Shown: positions 29,854 to 42,901 of the stretch, one piece after another | How the letters are laid out: each line of letters begins with the position of its first letter | Numbering within the stretch: position 1 is the first letter of the stretch | Assembly (NCBI GenBank): GCA_022264855.1 | Contig: JABYQU010000034.1 | Span: 1 to 64,000 of the forward strand | Origin: Lenzites betulinus | Taxonomy: Eukaryota; Basidiomycota; Agaricomycetes; Polyporales; Polyporaceae | Direction of reading: 5' to 3' | Length of the DNA stretch: 64,000 nt | Made by a program: the position numbers and the translations under genes | The notes under the pieces: model-generated | Databases searched by the model: none | Seen by the model: the letters and a program-made list of their open reading frames with translations, nothing else | What the model was told of the DNA's origin: nothing

Positions 29854-32284
29854 ATGTCGCACACTCCGCGCCGAAGCCCTTCTCGCGTACCTTCACGTTC
29901 TAGCACGCCCGTCCCCGGTCGCTCACCTGCACGTCTTGCACCCCCGCTCATCCGCCCGGCACCCTCTGTATCATCTCTGCGGGTATATAGTCATGGATCA
30001 TCTGTGCACTCGCCGGTCTCTACATCACCACCCGATACCGCTATACCTAGCCGCGAAGGGGACGCGGAGAGTTCGGCCTCCTCGGTCGTTGAAGGCATAC
30101 TGATCCAGGAGCCCGACGCAGACGTGGACACAATCGATGGGGAACAAGGGAATGCTACTGGTCTGGTGGATTCTAATGCGAACGACGAGGACTCCAAGAA
30201 GACCTTGCGTGATCAGCTACGGCGAACCTTGAGCAAGAAGGAATCGTTCACAGGTGAGCATGTGAGGGTATCTGCATCTGAGTAGAATTTCGAGCAATGT
30301 AGATATTTCTAAGTTCAGACAGCGACATAGAGAGAAAGCACCAGCTGTGAATGAGATTATCCACACCCCAGGTAGACAATTACCATCATTGTACAGTCCA
30401 ACACAACTTACCATAACTCAGCGGACAAATACCCTCCCCGTCAGTATTTCGTCTTGACAGATGCCGGAAAGCCCGTCTTTATCAGGTATGTGGTCATCGT
30501 GTGTTTGTATACATCGTCATATCATACTCACCTGTACTAGCGACCATGACACCAACTCCGATGGTGCAACCTCTATGATCGGAGTCATTCAGGCTCTTGT
30601 GTCTATCTTCTTAGACGATGGTGACAAGTTACGATGCATCAATGCAGGAAGTACACGCATAGTATTCCTCCTGAGACCACCGCTCTACTACGTATGCGTA
30701 TCCGCTTGGGGCGAACCGGAATCTGTCGTCAGTTCAACACCTACCGTTCAGAAATATGTGTTGCTCAACACTGATGAAGCAAGACCAGATACCATCTGGA
30801 ATACCTGCATTTACAAATCCTGAGTGTGGTGTCGGCCGAACAACTCAGGCGTATGTTTGAACAGCGCCGGAATTTTGACCTTCGAAGGCTATTAGGCGGT
30901 TCGTGGACGTCCTTTGCAGGATCACATATGTGCTCAAGTATCTCCCTCCTCAGGTGCAGAACCATTCCTATACTCTCTGTTGGCGAGGCTTGAATGGGAC
31001 CTGGCCATGAGCACTTCTTCCCTACATTGTCTTAAGTTGGACCCGATTCTGCGCAAGTCTGTTGCAGACATTTTGGTACCCACGTCTAAGATCAAGGTAA
31101 GCCAAAATACCGTTTGCTCTTGAGTAACTGCTCATACGGTACTTAGGATATGCTTTACGTCATTCTCGTTGCCCAAGGACGCATCATCACTCTTGTGCGC
31201 CCAAGAAAGCACTCGATACATCCCTCAGGTAAACCTCAGTTGCAAATAACGAGGCTCAATATGTAAACGCTCCATATCACAGATCTTCACATCCTGGTGA
31301 ACACCATCCACTCGCCATCCATCCTCAACTCCTCCGCATCAGCTTCCTGGCTTCCAGTCTGTTTGCCCAAGTTCAACTCCTCTGCGTTCGTGAACGCGTA
31401 TGTGATGTTCTTGCCCCGCACCGACGGTCGTGATACCCCGCAAACTCCGGCAACGCCTGCAGAATCTGCGGACGCCCCGACGTTGGACGAGTCCGTGTCC
31501 GAACGGGACGCAACGTCGCCGAAAGACGATGCGTCGAGTGCACAAAGCTTGCCCGTCGGCATTGCAGCCACGCGTGGTGCAGAGGTTGGGCTTGTGGCCG
31601 TGAGTGCGAATCCTGACCTTGAAGCGGTTCGAGGGTGGTGCGAGACCGTCTCCCAGGTACGTTACTCCGCGCTGTACTCCCTCGTAGTTCGATCATTGAT
31701 CATGGCCTTCTGCAGAGACTTGCTGCGGACGGATTGTTAAGGTCGATTTCCCAAGCAATCCGGCACGGAGACACCGAGTACACCGTGGCCAGCCTGGGCG
31801 TCCCCGGCCTGCGACACTTTGTGTACAAGTCCCGCTCGCAAGTGCAGATCACGATGCCTGTGTTTGAGGAACCGTACGATAGCCCAAATGAGAAGCGCAG
31901 GTATGTTCACCGTATCTTCCGAATCCCGGTATCCAGTTATCTGATTGCTGACCGCGTATGTCGTCCCTCACAGACTCATTACACTGTATCAGACCGTCTT
32001 CGATGCGATACACGCGAAGTCGGGCCAGGAGCGCACGCTCAAGCTGCAATACATTCGGACCAGCCAAGAGAGCGTTATGGGATGGGTATGTCTACCTTGT
32101 TCGTTACATGATCTGACTGGCTTGCTGACCTTCTGGCTTATAGATCACTCACCCATTTGAGATATACCTTGCGCTGTCTCCCCACCTCCCGAAGAGCGCT
32201 GCCATCGGCGCCGCGAATGCGATATCGCGGTGGGTGCAGAGGGAAGAGAGGCGGCTCTTCCTCAAGGACGCTCCTGTGTTCTAG
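29854..32284 (+). CDS. MON1: Vacuolar fusion protein MON1
   Basis: MON1 with CCZ1 is the guanine nucleotide exchange factor that activates Rab7/Ypt7 on endosomes and vacuoles. Exon 1 (29,854-30,253) codes for a low-complexity Ser/Pro-rich N-terminus (MSHTPRRSPSRVPSRSSTPV). The longin domains follow from 30,422: KYPPRQYFVLTDAGKPVFI, MIGVIQALVSIFLDDGDKLR, RYHLEYLHLQILSVVSAEQL, EPFLYSLLARLEWDLAMSTS, LYVILVAQGRIITLVRPRKH, SDLHILVNTIHSP. The C-terminal part includes VPGLRHFVYKSRSQVQITMP and SPHLPKSAAIGAANAISRWV. Introns traced: 30,254-30,421, 30,486-30,540 and 30,728-30,783; several more lie after 31,000. The stop is 32,282-32,284, 197 bp from the convergent UFD2 stop. Confidence 0.87.
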
Positions 32285-32481
32285 GATTACCATTGATATA
32301 CCCGGACCTAGCACATTCCCGACCATCCCGCTGGATTGCGATACATTCATGGTAGTGCCCAATCAGCAGTATTTTACAATATTTGAGATCAGCACATATT
32401 CAGAAACTCGATTTTGATGATGTCCAAATGTGACAGTGGTACAGTGACTGTAGTACAGAATATGCTACACAGGCTGAGGCT

Positions 32482-35400
32482 CTACTCATGCGACGTATCC
32501 ATATGAACCACATCATCGACCGGCTTGTCGAGCGCAGTGTTCTTGTTGCGCCGCTCGGACAGGAACGCGTCTATGCGCTGCTTCAGCTCCACGTCTGGAA
32601 GGAGGGCGGACGGAACAGGTTAGCGACTGTGAGCATATCCATGCGGGTAGACAGATACGCACTGGGAATGGCGTCCTCCAACTTCAGTGGCATACGGTTG
32701 AAGGGGTCCTTCGCGTCGGACAACAGGTGCGACTTCAGCGTCGACCTATCAAGGACTGCACGCGACGACGGCAGGGTGACCGGGTCGCGCATGAGGGTAT
32801 ACATCAACGGGTCTACAAACGATAGCAATCAGTCCCGAGCGACACCGCCATGAGAGTGCGAAAGAGCGTACCCAGGAACTCGTCGGGGATCTCCCCAAGG
32901 TCGTCCTCAGCCTGCATCGTGGCCTTCGTCTCTTCTACTTTGAGCACGAAGAGCGCGAGCTTCTCAATCTCGTCCGACGATTTGAGCATCTTCCGGCGCG
33001 CGATGCCCGCGGCCTGCTCGAACAGCTCCTTGCGGTAGCTGCGCTCGTCCGCGGCGACCGCCTGCGCGAACTCGCCCTGGTCGCTCAGGTTGAGGTACAC
33101 CTGCAGCAGGTCGCTCAGGAGCTGCTTCGGGTTGAACTTGTACTTCTCCGGGTTCGACACGCGCAGGTCCTGGCAGCGCGGGCCGACGAGCGCGTCCAGG
33201 TTGTAGTCGAGCATCGCCGCGAGGCGGTCGACGATCTCGGGCACCATGAACGGCGACTTCGTCTCGCCCGTGAAGATCTTGAGCAGGTCGACGGTGTTGC
33301 TCCCGAGCTGGACGTAGGTGCTCGTGTGTCGCTCGAGCTGGCGCAGGAGACCCTCGCGCTCGCGGCGGTACTGCTGGGGTTGGGCTTCGAATGTCACTCG
33401 GTCCCGCATCTCGGTCTGCAGCTCGTGAATCTTCGCGAGGTCGGTGAGCGACTCATCGAGGAGGTACGTAACATCGTTAATCATCAGGTTGACGAAGCGC
33501 ACGAATCGATCCGAGTTGTTGCTGGCATGAGCATCCTATTTCAGCGGTAGTACGAGATGACAGTATAAAAATACCCACGCAGCCTCGTTCTTTAAAGCAT
33601 CACGATGAGCTTGGTTATTCCAGATCACCTTGAATATATGTGCGATATTTCGGCGAGAGTCTGAGGTAAACAGTTAGCAAGCCGCTCACACATTATCCCG
33701 CGGTATCAGCTACTCACTGAACTTGTCGTAGAACTGCGAGCTGGCGCCCGTCTGCTCGACCTCTAGGGAGTATTTTGTCAGCACAACGTTGAGAATGTTG
33801 ACGACCGCCCCCACGTACCAATGTAAAAGTTCATGAGGGCAGGCATGAGATGCTTCAGAGCCACAGGATGCGTGTTCAGCAGTGTAGTGAGCACGCTACG
33901 GGATTCCGCCCAATGCCAGATACCGTAGAAGAGCACTTCGACAATCTTCGCCTTCAAGAACGGATTTTTGATGTACCATGTCGAGGTCAAGAAGGTCAAG
34001 CACCAGAGGAGCATCTCGTTCTTCCCAGACAGTTCGAGGCTATTGGGGCTTTGACTGCAAAACCTGTGAGCCCCATGAGGAGTTGCGTTGTGACAGCTAA
34101 CATACCGAATGATGTACAGTTGATACTCGATCACATCTTCTATCACATACTCAGGCAAGACACGGAATGAGGTTGGCACTTCCTGCGGCAAGGGAAGCCT
34201 AGGTCACCAGAAACAGATCAGCTGGTCGTCCGTGCATGACTGCGCATGGGACATACTCTATCGGAGGGTTTGGGTGTTTCTTGCGAGGATCCACGAAGCG
34301 TATCACCCAGGTCGAGACGAAGTTCACGAACGAGATCGTGCGGAAAATGAGCTCAGGTTCACCGAGTTGAGCCTCATATGCCCGCATAGCTGCGGCCAAC
34401 GTGTCTTGCTGTGACTGCATGGACGTCAGCGATCTCTTCACCGACGCATTGAAGAAGCTGCGTGTACTGACCTTTGCCGTGTTGATAGCCATCTCGGTGC
34501 GCGCCTGGAACGGCGTCTGTTTCGAAGGGTCAGAGAAGTTTCAAACCTAGTTCGGTCCTACTTACGCCTCTCCACGATTGGTCCCCCTCCAGCAGTTCGA
34601 CATGGCGCCTTATTTCGTCATATTGACGCCCCAGATCCTCCAGTACGTTCACGATTTTCTGCTGTCCTATATGGCTTGCAGCGAGTGCGAGGTAAAAGAT
34701 CTCGGTGATGAAGTTTGGCGGAGCTTGTGAGAGAATGTCATGGTGTGTATAGACTTTGATATAATATATGCACACCTGTCGCCGGGGGCTGCTGCTTGCG
34801 CCACTGCTCAGCCTCCTCGTTCGTTGCGTTGATACGCGTCTCGTCGTTTAGATCAATCCGCTGCGACCGCGCATAGTACGCAGGGTCAATGCGGTCCATC
34901 TACAAGAATATGGCCTGGTTAAAACTATACACTCTGATTATATCCGGCGTGCCCTACCTTGCTATACGTAGCATCCATGAACGGCTCAGCGAACATCAGC
35001 AAGATGATTTGCAAGTTCATCATGAAGCAGTCCGATGAGACCGTTGCTGGGTCAACCTGCTTTGATTGTCAGAACCGCATGTGGATAATATCCTCTGTCT
35101 ACTTGCCTGCATGCCTGCACGCTTCCGATTGATGTTTACGGCCCGCGCGAAGTATTGTAGCACTGCTTCTCTCGACTCGGCAGAAGCGCGGACGAGGGAG
35201 TTGAATATTTGGAATAGAGAAGACTGCAACATATTCAGTAAGTCTTCATGGGCGACGCATACGAAAAACCAACCTGTAGAGTCTTGAGAGTGCCACGGAG
35301 GCTTGCAGTTGCGGAGCTCATCTCCCCCGGGGGACGGGTTTGGTGGTTAGAGAAATATGTCTTTGCGATCGAGGGCTACCATAATATGTTGTTAGAAACG

Positions 35401-36820
35401 GTGCATCTCTAATCACCTTGATTACTCTCACCCATTCTCTCTCAAAGACACCAAGTTTAAGCAGGGGGCCAAGCAGACTGCCTCTCTCAAATTGAGGCGC
35501 AGCCAAATCAGCAGGATTCCACCGTGGCAGTCTCGTAATCATAGCCGCGATGGGCTTGATGGTGACCAACGCCTCGAGGCCGCTGACGACACTGCGCCAT
35601 CCGTCGTCCGCGAACCCCAATTCAACGCTGGGATGGAAACACAGTTGCTCGACCACGGGCCCGAGGATATCGTCTATCTCATTGTCGGGCTCGAACCGCT
35701 TCACCAAATCTTGCAAGAATATCTCGATTTCCGAGGCATCGAGGAGTGCTTGGGAGCTTGAAGTTGCAAGGTAGGGGCCCGACATCGTTGAAAGAGACAT
35801 AAGCGATGGGACAACCTCTGCCGGGCCAAGAGCCTTCCCACTTGGCTGAGGGAACATTGCGGGTTCCTGTAGTGTTAGTCCCGTGTAGCTCACGACCAGA
35901 TCGCGCAGTTTGTCCAAGACGTCCATGGCCCGCTGTTGCTCTAAGGGCACATAGTTCTACATAATGAAGATGAATGGCGGCATCACTTGCGACAAGATAG
36001 ATAGTACCTTCTTGAGCAGCGATGATCTGACCGCATTCAGCCGTTTCCAGCTCTTCACTAAGTACTCGAAAACAGTCTGTTGTGGCGGGAGTGATGCCAG
36101 GACAGGCAAAAAATCGAGGTCATCACTACGCGCCCTCGTGTGAGTATTTGAAGCAATGCGCGAACGATATAAAACATACGACATGGATTGTGGGTCCAGT
36201 TCTAAGCGTGCGATGAGAGTTCGATCGGCGACTTCAGAGTTCAGTTGCAGGGGCAGGCCTTTTGGAGGAGGTTATCAGATGGTGTAACAAGTGTGTGCCG
36301 TTCCCCACATACCTTCTCCTTGCAATTCCTCCGCTAGCGGCTTCAGCCACACCACTTCGTATGAAGTCCTTTCGGCAACCTCTTTCTACCAAATTTACGT
36401 CAGATCGCATCGCGAGAAGCACAGAACAAATGTATCATACCCGCAGAGTCACGTTAAACACATTGGAGACAGTCTCGTCCTCCCAGGTGGGTAGATCTAA
36501 GTGAACGGGGCCTGCGACCACCTGTGTCTTCTTTTTGAGTGGAACCGGGGAAGGTGCGGCGACTGCAGACTCGGTCGGTGGCGGTCTCTTCTGCACAGTT
36601 GGCGTTGGAGTTGGCGCAGGCTTAGGCTTGGGTGGTGGTGGCGTAGGCGAAGGGGCCGGCGAGGCAGAGGTCGATGCTGCCGGGGTGGTACTGGAGGACG
36701 CGGCCCCCTGCAGCTTGGCTAAGCGCTTCAAGCGAATCTGCATCTTGCATTAAGCATCGCGATATTTCAGTGGATGTATATGCATACCCTGTCGGCATCC
36801 TCTTGAGGAGTGGTGCTCAT
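32482..36820 (-). CDS. UFD2: Ubiquitin conjugation factor E4 (UFD2)
   Basis: UFD2 extends ubiquitin chains on substrates delivered by Cdc48 and acts in proteasomal degradation. The gene has about a dozen or more exons. The start [11 protein letters not shown] (36,820) is followed by [12 protein letters not shown], a Pro/Ala-rich linker and the E4 core: [98 protein letters not shown]. The C-terminal U-box [17 protein letters not shown] with [11 protein letters not shown] and [15 protein letters not shown] is complete. The product ends [12 protein letters not shown]. It is divergent from bL35m (221 bp between starts). Exon ends in the middle were not all fixed. Confidence 0.88.
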
Positions 36821-37041
36821 GGTGTTGTAGAAGGTATATATTGGACCGACGAGATGTGGGTAGAGTACAAGTTTGTGTGAGACGCCCGTTCTGCTGAGTA
36901 CCGCTCGCGTTCTTGGGCGTCACACTTTACTCACTCGCCCTCAGATCTTGGCCACCACTTGGTGCCAACCGTCTTAAACCTCCAGGTTCTGTCACTTTTG
37001 GAGCTCCAAAGGAAACCTCATCTTGGTGCGAATTGCTGGTC

Positions 37042-37369
37042 ATGTTCTCCCTCTCTCGTGTCCTAGGGACCGCGCGCATGTTCTCGTCGTCCGCGGTGGC
37101 ACCATTCCCGAAGCTCAAGTCGCATTCTGGAGCAAAGAAGCGGTGGAGGTCGATAGTGTCTGGTATCTTCAAGCGGGTGCGTACCTACTATGTTGAATAT
37201 GGAACCACATTCTGTAACTTCAAGTCAATATTCGCAGGGCAAGGCCGGTCATAAACATTTGAATGTCAACAAGAGCCCGGGGCGCAAAAACGCGCTGAGC
37301 CAGACGGCGTATTCCCATGGGTCGCAGACTGCGACGCTGAAGAAACTGCTCCCATACGGGTCACCATGA
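37042..37369 (+). CDS. Mitochondrial ribosomal protein bL35m
   Basis: This is a protein of the large mitochondrial ribosomal subunit. Two exons, 37,042-37,176 and 37,238-37,369, are joined through a 61-bp intron. The N-terminus MFSLSRVLGTARMFSSSAVA looks like a mitochondrial presequence. The mature part is the bL35 fold: PKLKSHSGAKKRWR, then KAGHKHLNVNKSPGRKNA and LKKLLPYGSP at the end. Length after cleavage fits the family. An upstream in-frame ATG (36,913) exists but would add a non-conserved leader within the shared promoter. Its stop lies 154 bp from the convergent histidine phosphatase stop. Confidence 0.85.
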
Positions 37370-37523
37370 GGCTTCCTTGATGCTCCTCACCATGGATGTG
37401 GTGAGTCGGATTCTCACATCTCGGACTTGACGTGTCTGAAGCTCTCTCGCAGATGTATTTATACCGTAGCCTACCCCCGTTGTCTAATGCACGCCGATGA
37501 ACGTCTCCGCGGGGAATATTCAC

Positions 37524-38800
37524 TAGTGGATCTCTACGTCAGCCTCATCCCTCGCGTTACTCTCACTCCGGCCTTCTTCGGTCTCGGAGGCATCGTTAGC
37601 CTGAAGCTTGGCACCACCAAAGAACGCGCGAATGTCTTTCTGCTTGGGGTCGTAACCTGCACTGCCAATGCCACCCTTTTGACGCTTCTACAACGTCACA
37701 GTAACCGATGAGCCCGGCGAAGACGTTCTTTACAATGACAGGACTCACCACTTCAGCTAGGTGCTCATGACGATTCACGTCTGTCACCCGCACTTGTAGT
37801 TTGGGAGGGTCACCATCCGCAAATTCCATCGGCACACCCTCTTTGGCTCCCTATGTGAAAGTCTCGCCTCATGGAGCCTGGCTGTGAAGCGCAAAACACG
37901 TACCTGGACGTCAATAGTAACTCTCGTCCAAGCTGTGTTATGTAGTCCCCTGTAATTGTCTCCAGGATGCACCCCGCTCGCGTCCTTGAACACCAGCGCA
38001 GGCACCAGCTCGCTGATACACAGGCCATGGCTTGCGACCGCTATGTGCACCCCCGTCTTCCCCTCCCGTGCCGCGCGCCAGACTTGCGGCATTACGAGCT
38101 CGTCTATCGCCTTCTTCGCGCGCTCAAACAGGTCGTCCATGCTCTCGCCCTCGGGGAACCTCTGCCCGCGCTCATGGAGCACGGGGTACAGGCCCCTAGC
38201 GAAGTGTTCCTCCAACGTAAGCCCGGCGGTTTGGCCCCACTGCCACGGATTGCCCTCGGCCACGCCCCAGTAGCGCTCACGCAGCAGCAGCGAAGTCTCG
38301 AGCGGCGGTTTCGGTTCGGGCTGTGCCTCTTGGACCGCTTGACCGGTCCAAAGAGCTCGCTTGAGCGGGGAGGCGTAAATGGCAGTAAAGCGGGTTCCGG
38401 ACAAGGACTGTCCGACTGCTTTGGCTTGCTAAAATAACATGGATCGACGTCGCCCAATTGCGAGGTGGGGGAGAACCTACGTTCATCCCTGAGTTACCAG
38501 CGAGTATGTCAGTGAGACATGTATGCGTCGTCGGACGCAGACTTGCCGTGGTTGGACAGTGGGGCATCTTTCCACCCCGCCCATACGCTACGCTGTTCGC
38601 CAAAGTCAGCGGCCCCAGATCGCTACTGGTATGAGTGCTGGTGTTGTATGTACTCACCACATTGTCTGTAGATTCGCCATGTCGGATCTGTGCATAGGCG
38701 ATGATCACTCAATATATGGGCTCTGGCTGATCCTGCCACAAGCTCGACATGGGCTCACAAAGGTCACGGTAAGCGTAGGCTGAGAAGATTCGGAGGTCAT
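37524..38800 (-). CDS. Histidine phosphatase superfamily (PGAM-like) protein
   Basis: This is a phosphatase or mutase of the phosphoglycerate mutase-like superfamily; the substrate is unknown. The start MTSESSQPTLTVTF at 38,800 is spliced to IRHGESTDN, which holds the catalytic RHG. Then come SVWAGWKDAPLSNHG, FTAIYASPLKRALWTGQAVQ, RERYWGVAEGNPWQWGQ and the second catalytic His in IAVASHGLCISELVPAL. The family Arg and Glu residues are in place. The C-terminal exons give KEGVPMEFADGDPPKLQVRV and GGIGSAGYDPKQKDIRAFFG, ending DVEIH at 37,524. This tail is longer than in small PGAM proteins and is typical of fungal TIGAR-like or YOR283W-like members. Confidence 0.82.
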
Positions 38801-39416
38801 GGTGGTTAAGTCCAAGATGGGTCGGGTGCACAATCCAACCGCACGACTTTAACTTCCGGCTCCTTGGGATGAGTCTACTGGCATGACTCTCAAGATCTCA
38901 GGCCTCAGGCCACATGCAGACTGTGCCAATTAATGACGCCAATCGGGCTAGCAACTTCGGAGATGGATACTTCAGGACCCAGGGCCGTTCTTGTTCATAA
39001 ACGTGTGTCGATAGGGTATCTGAACGACATGCGGGCCTTTCGTGCACGAATGGTATGAGTCCGAGAGCGGCGAGACTAAATCTCCGTCCGTGGAAATTAC
39101 GTAAGCGCGGCTTATGACATATCCTTTTCCGTTTTTGTACGAAACGGCCGCTCTTGGGTCGCGTACACTTTGTCAGACTTAGTCCTTGGCCACGTCTTCG
39201 AGAGCTTGCGCGTCCTCGTAGGTTCTCGTTGGTGGACGCGCGTCCCTTTCTGCCTTGTATAAATTCACTTAAACCGACTCTCCCCTAAACCGCTCAGTAC
39301 CACCACATACCAGGATCTTCAGAACCACCCAGGAACCACCACACCTTTACCAATACACCCGTACCAACACATTCGTACCGACGCGATATACCCCGGACTC
39401 CTACAAACTATTCACT
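38801..39416 (+). promoter_or_regulatory. Shared promoter with TATA box and ACC-rich leader
   Basis: This 616-bp stretch separates the divergent histidine phosphatase and AN1 genes. A TATAAAT box lies at about 39,258-39,264 in AN1 orientation. The 5' leader of AN1 (about 39,295-39,410) is strikingly rich in ACC and CCA words with few G. A CCCCT stress-element-like word is at about 39,283. These features are visible; stress induction is inference. Confidence 0.5.
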
Positions 39417-40560
39417 ATGTCAGGCTCTGTTACACCCGAACGCGACCAGCAGCTCCTCGACATCGGGAAGCAATGTTCGGAATTCTCTTGCATGGTAGTG
39501 GACTTTCTCCCGTTCAAGTGTCAACATTGCACGCACGCTTTCTGTGGTGACCACTTCCTTCCGACCGCGCACCACTGCGACAAGTACGATGCCGCCAAGC
39601 TCGACCGCGTAGCCCCTTCGTGTCCCCTGTGCAACATGCCCGTTGCGATACCCCCGGGTCAGGACCCGAACATACGTATGGAGCAACACATCAACACCCA
39701 ATGCCCCGTTATGACTGGCAAGCCTATCAAAGCAAAGTCCACGCCTATTTGCGCCCGACCGAAGTGCAAGAAGGCTCTGTTTGCGCCCATACAGTGTGCT
39801 GTGAGTAACCCTGTCATACGATCATAATCCTTCAACGCTTACCTATCCCATATCTAGTCGTGCAAGCAACAGTATTGTCCACAGCATCGCTTCCCCCAAG
39901 ACCATGCCTGTGCCCATGTGCAGTCATTGGCAAAGTCGTCAGCTTCTAGTTCGCCTTGGGCGAACGTCGCCAACCAAACCGGCGCTGCATCGGCAGCTGC
40001 GAAGGCTGCAGTGAAGCGTGCTACGGCCTCCGCCGCGAACGCGTCCTCCCTCGCATCGCGTGCGCAGACGCAGAACAGGCCTGCGACCCACGCAGCTGCG
40101 AACCCGCCTGCCGCTTCGTCCCGTTCCAACCCATTCTCCGCCACAGAACGGTGAGTTCCCTTCGTGTTCTCTGCAGCCAGTGGATCACTCATAGAGCTGT
40201 AGTGTCACCATCCTGCTTACGACGCCATCCACCCCTCCCGCTCACGACTCTGTTGATGACCCCAACAACGACATACCCCAACGCTGCTCCCCCAAACCGA
40301 CCGCTGCATCTACGCTATCCACTGTACCCTCTCCGCTCTCTGGAACGGCGTAATCCTCAACGACTTGTATTGATATTCTGTGCTATTGTATCACCATATA
40401 ATACTGGATCTGTATTACTATCTCTAGACGGGCGAAGGCAGAGAGGGAGAGCAGGAGGAAGGCTATCCAGGAACGTGCGCGCAAGGGTCTGCCTATCACG
40501 GAGGAGGAGAGGGCATTCCTGGCAGAGGGAGGAGGGAAGGATGATTGTCTCGTCATGTAG
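39417..40560 (+). CDS. AN1-type zinc-finger protein (CUZ1/ZFAND1-like)
   Basis: Proteins of this class link Cdc48 and the proteasome to arsenite-induced stress and stress granule clearance. Exons are 39,417-39,800, 39,858-40,150 and 40,438-40,560. Two AN1 fingers are visible. The first has GKQCSEFSCMVVDFLPFKCQ, HAFCGDHF and HHC. The second has CARPKCKKALFAPIQC, followed after the intron by SCKQQYCPQHRFPQDHAC. The C-terminus is an Ala/Ser-rich linker (NVANQTGAASAAAKAAVKRA) and a charged helix RAKAERESRRKAIQERARKG ending DDCLVM. The 287-bp second intron is long for this window. Assignment to the two-finger AN1 class is firm; the orthologue name is inferred. Confidence 0.8.
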
Positions 40561-40808
40561 TGTTTTGTATATCACTCTACTTCGCCGCCGCCTGAACAAC
40601 CTAATCCTCGATTTCATCGCGTCTGATCATACTTGCTATGTCAGATAACATATTGGAGTAGGTGAACGCGCGCTTTAGGCTCGAGCGGCACACTAACGGT
40701 TTCGACAAGCTTATCTGTAACTATCATCACAGCCATTTTACAGAACCAGACAACTTGTCCAAGGCGGGCATCACACAGAGAGCCATCCCAACTGTCGCTA
40801 TACGAATC

Positions 40809-42459
40809 ATGCTAATTCAAGGGACATTCGTGCATACGCCCGCCCTAGGCGTGGTCAAGATTCTTCAGGATCATCTCCTTCGTGAGCATTTGTTTCCATC
40901 TGCTTCGTCCATGTGGCTAACTGGCAATCCTATAGGGACCAACGAGAAAGGTTACATCGACTATCTCGCAGATGCATCCCTCCCTGCGTCGCTTGAAATT
41001 CTAGAAGCAGCCCCGCTGGTTATACCCACGGGCTCGTTCGTGCTCCCGACGTTCTGCGACCTGCACCTGCACGCGCCGCAGTTCTTGTACCAGGGCACGG
41101 GCCTGCACCTCCCGCTGATGGAGTGGCTCAACGAGTATGCGTTCAAGGCGGAAGAACGCCTCGACGCCGACCCTGCCCTTGCGGAGCGGGTGTACAGACG
41201 GCTCGCAGCGCGGCTCGTTGAGCACGGCACCGGCGCGGTGCTCCTCTTCGGTACTATCAAGACAGAAACAAAGTGAGAGTGGCCTTCCTACCTGTGGTGA
41301 CATTTGTAGCGCAACTGATGGACCGCGGACCGCGGTGTGTAGCTTGATACTCGCACGCGTGATGCAAGAAGCGGGTGTGCGCGCGTTCGTGGGCAAGCTC
41401 TCTATGGACATCTCCTCGCGGCCCACCTACATCGAGGCATCGGCGTCCGCCTCGCTCGATGCTGCCGAGGCATTCTGCGCGCGCTGCGACGAGGCGTTCA
41501 GCACGCTCCCTATGCACGAGCGACTGGTCCAACCGGTGCTCACTCCGCGCTTCGTGCCAACATGCTCGAAAGGACTGCTTTCCTCGCTGGGGGATCTATC
41601 CGAGCGGACGGGCGTGCGCATCCAGAGCCACATGGCGGAGGCGCACGATCAGGTGCAACACGTCCTCTCCGAGCACGGCGAGGACGACATGGACGTCTTT
41701 CTCAGCGTGGGTCCGTCTCCCTATCTCCAATTCACGTCACTCACTAGGGCCCAACACAGAGCAAATTGCTCACCCCGCGCACGGTCCAGGCGCACTGCAC
41801 ATTTCTCTCACCGGCGGACCTGCGCAGGCTCGCCGCGACAGGAACGGCGGTCGCGCATTGCCCCCTTTCGAACGCGTACTTTTCCGCCGCGCCGTTCCGC
41901 CTGCGCGAGGCGTTGGACGCAGGGGTGCGCGTAGGATTGGGCACGGACGTTGCAGGCGGGTACAGCATCGACATCATGAACGCGATGCGCCATACTGTCG
42001 CCGTGTCCCGCATGCGCGAGGGGGCACGCGTCCTCGAAGGAAGCGGCAACGGGGATGCAGCTGCAGAGGGAACGAGAGCCAAGGGCCCGTTGTCAGTGGA
42101 CTGGAAGGAGGCCCTGTATCTCGCTACGCGTGGTGGGGCTGTCGCGCTGGGTTTGCCGGAAGGCTGCGGGGCCTTTGTGCTCGGGGCGCCGTTCGATGCG
42201 CAATGCGGTGAGTGGGCGGACCCAGCAAGCGTCCTGGAAGGTGTGCTGACATAGTGGCTGCTTAGTTCGACTGCTTGATGAAAATACCAGGACGGGCGTC
42301 GGTGCACTGGATTTCTTTGATGTAAACACCGACGACGAGAGCGCGTGGGCTCTGACACAGGAGGTTATTGAGAAATGGTGGTGTTTGGGTGACACGCGAA
42401 ACCGGGCGGAAATGTGGGTTCAAGGTACGCCCGTGCATCCCGCACAGACCGCGACGTGA
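40809..42459 (+). CDS. Guanine deaminase
   Basis: This enzyme converts guanine to xanthine and ammonia in purine salvage. Exons: 40,809-40,881, 40,936-41,272, 41,310-41,706, about 41,760-42,207 and 42,266-42,459. The start is MLIQGTFVHTPALGVVKIL. The zinc-binding DLHLHAPQF follows LPTFC. The core continues with LHLPLMEWLNEYAFKAEERL, AVLLFGTIKTET, VGKLSMDISSRPTYIE, HMAEAHDQVQHV, RTVQAHCTFLS, VAHCPLSNAYFS and GLGTDVAGGYSIDIMNAMRH. The metal-binding His and Asp residues of the amidohydrolase fold are all present. The C-terminal WVQGTPVHP segment fits the family, and length is near 480 residues. It follows the AN1 gene on the same strand by about 250 bp. Confidence 0.88.
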
Positions 42460-42901
42460 TAGAGGCCTAGGGTTTGGAGTCTCTCTGCGCTTCACCAGTT
42501 TAGTATTTTTAAACAATAAACATAAGACGTGTACGATACCGAAGCTAGACGTCGACCGCATCCGCCATCCGTCTTGTAAGGCGCTTCGGCTATCGCGGAC
42601 TGGAAACACCGCTCACTCTTCCTTAGTTAGCGCAAATTTTCTTCTACTCAACACCCACGGTACATTAGCATAGAGTGCTTCAAACAATGAGTGGTGTCTC
42701 CAATTAACGAGATGAAAGTTTGCAGGAAACAACCATAAGCGCGCGCGAGACTCGAGCGCGTCCTTATGGGCGCTTCCATAACTTGGTCGCGACTCTGCTC
42801 CGCACACTCAGCATATACTTCAGCCTCACTCGCATCGCCGCCGCGCCCTTGCTTTTCTTCGCGTTTGTCTATATTGAGCTCTAGGCGAACTTATACTACC
42901 T
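42460..42901. other. Intergenic stretch between guanine deaminase and PPWD1
   Basis: Promoter side of PPWD1. No gene, RNA or repeat was recognised. Confidence 0.5.

Noticed and set aside
30302..30372. An extra MON1 exon reading DSDIERKHQ
   Set aside because: In the frame set by exon 1 it runs into a TGA; direct splicing from 30,253 to 30,422 keeps the frame and gives the conserved domain.
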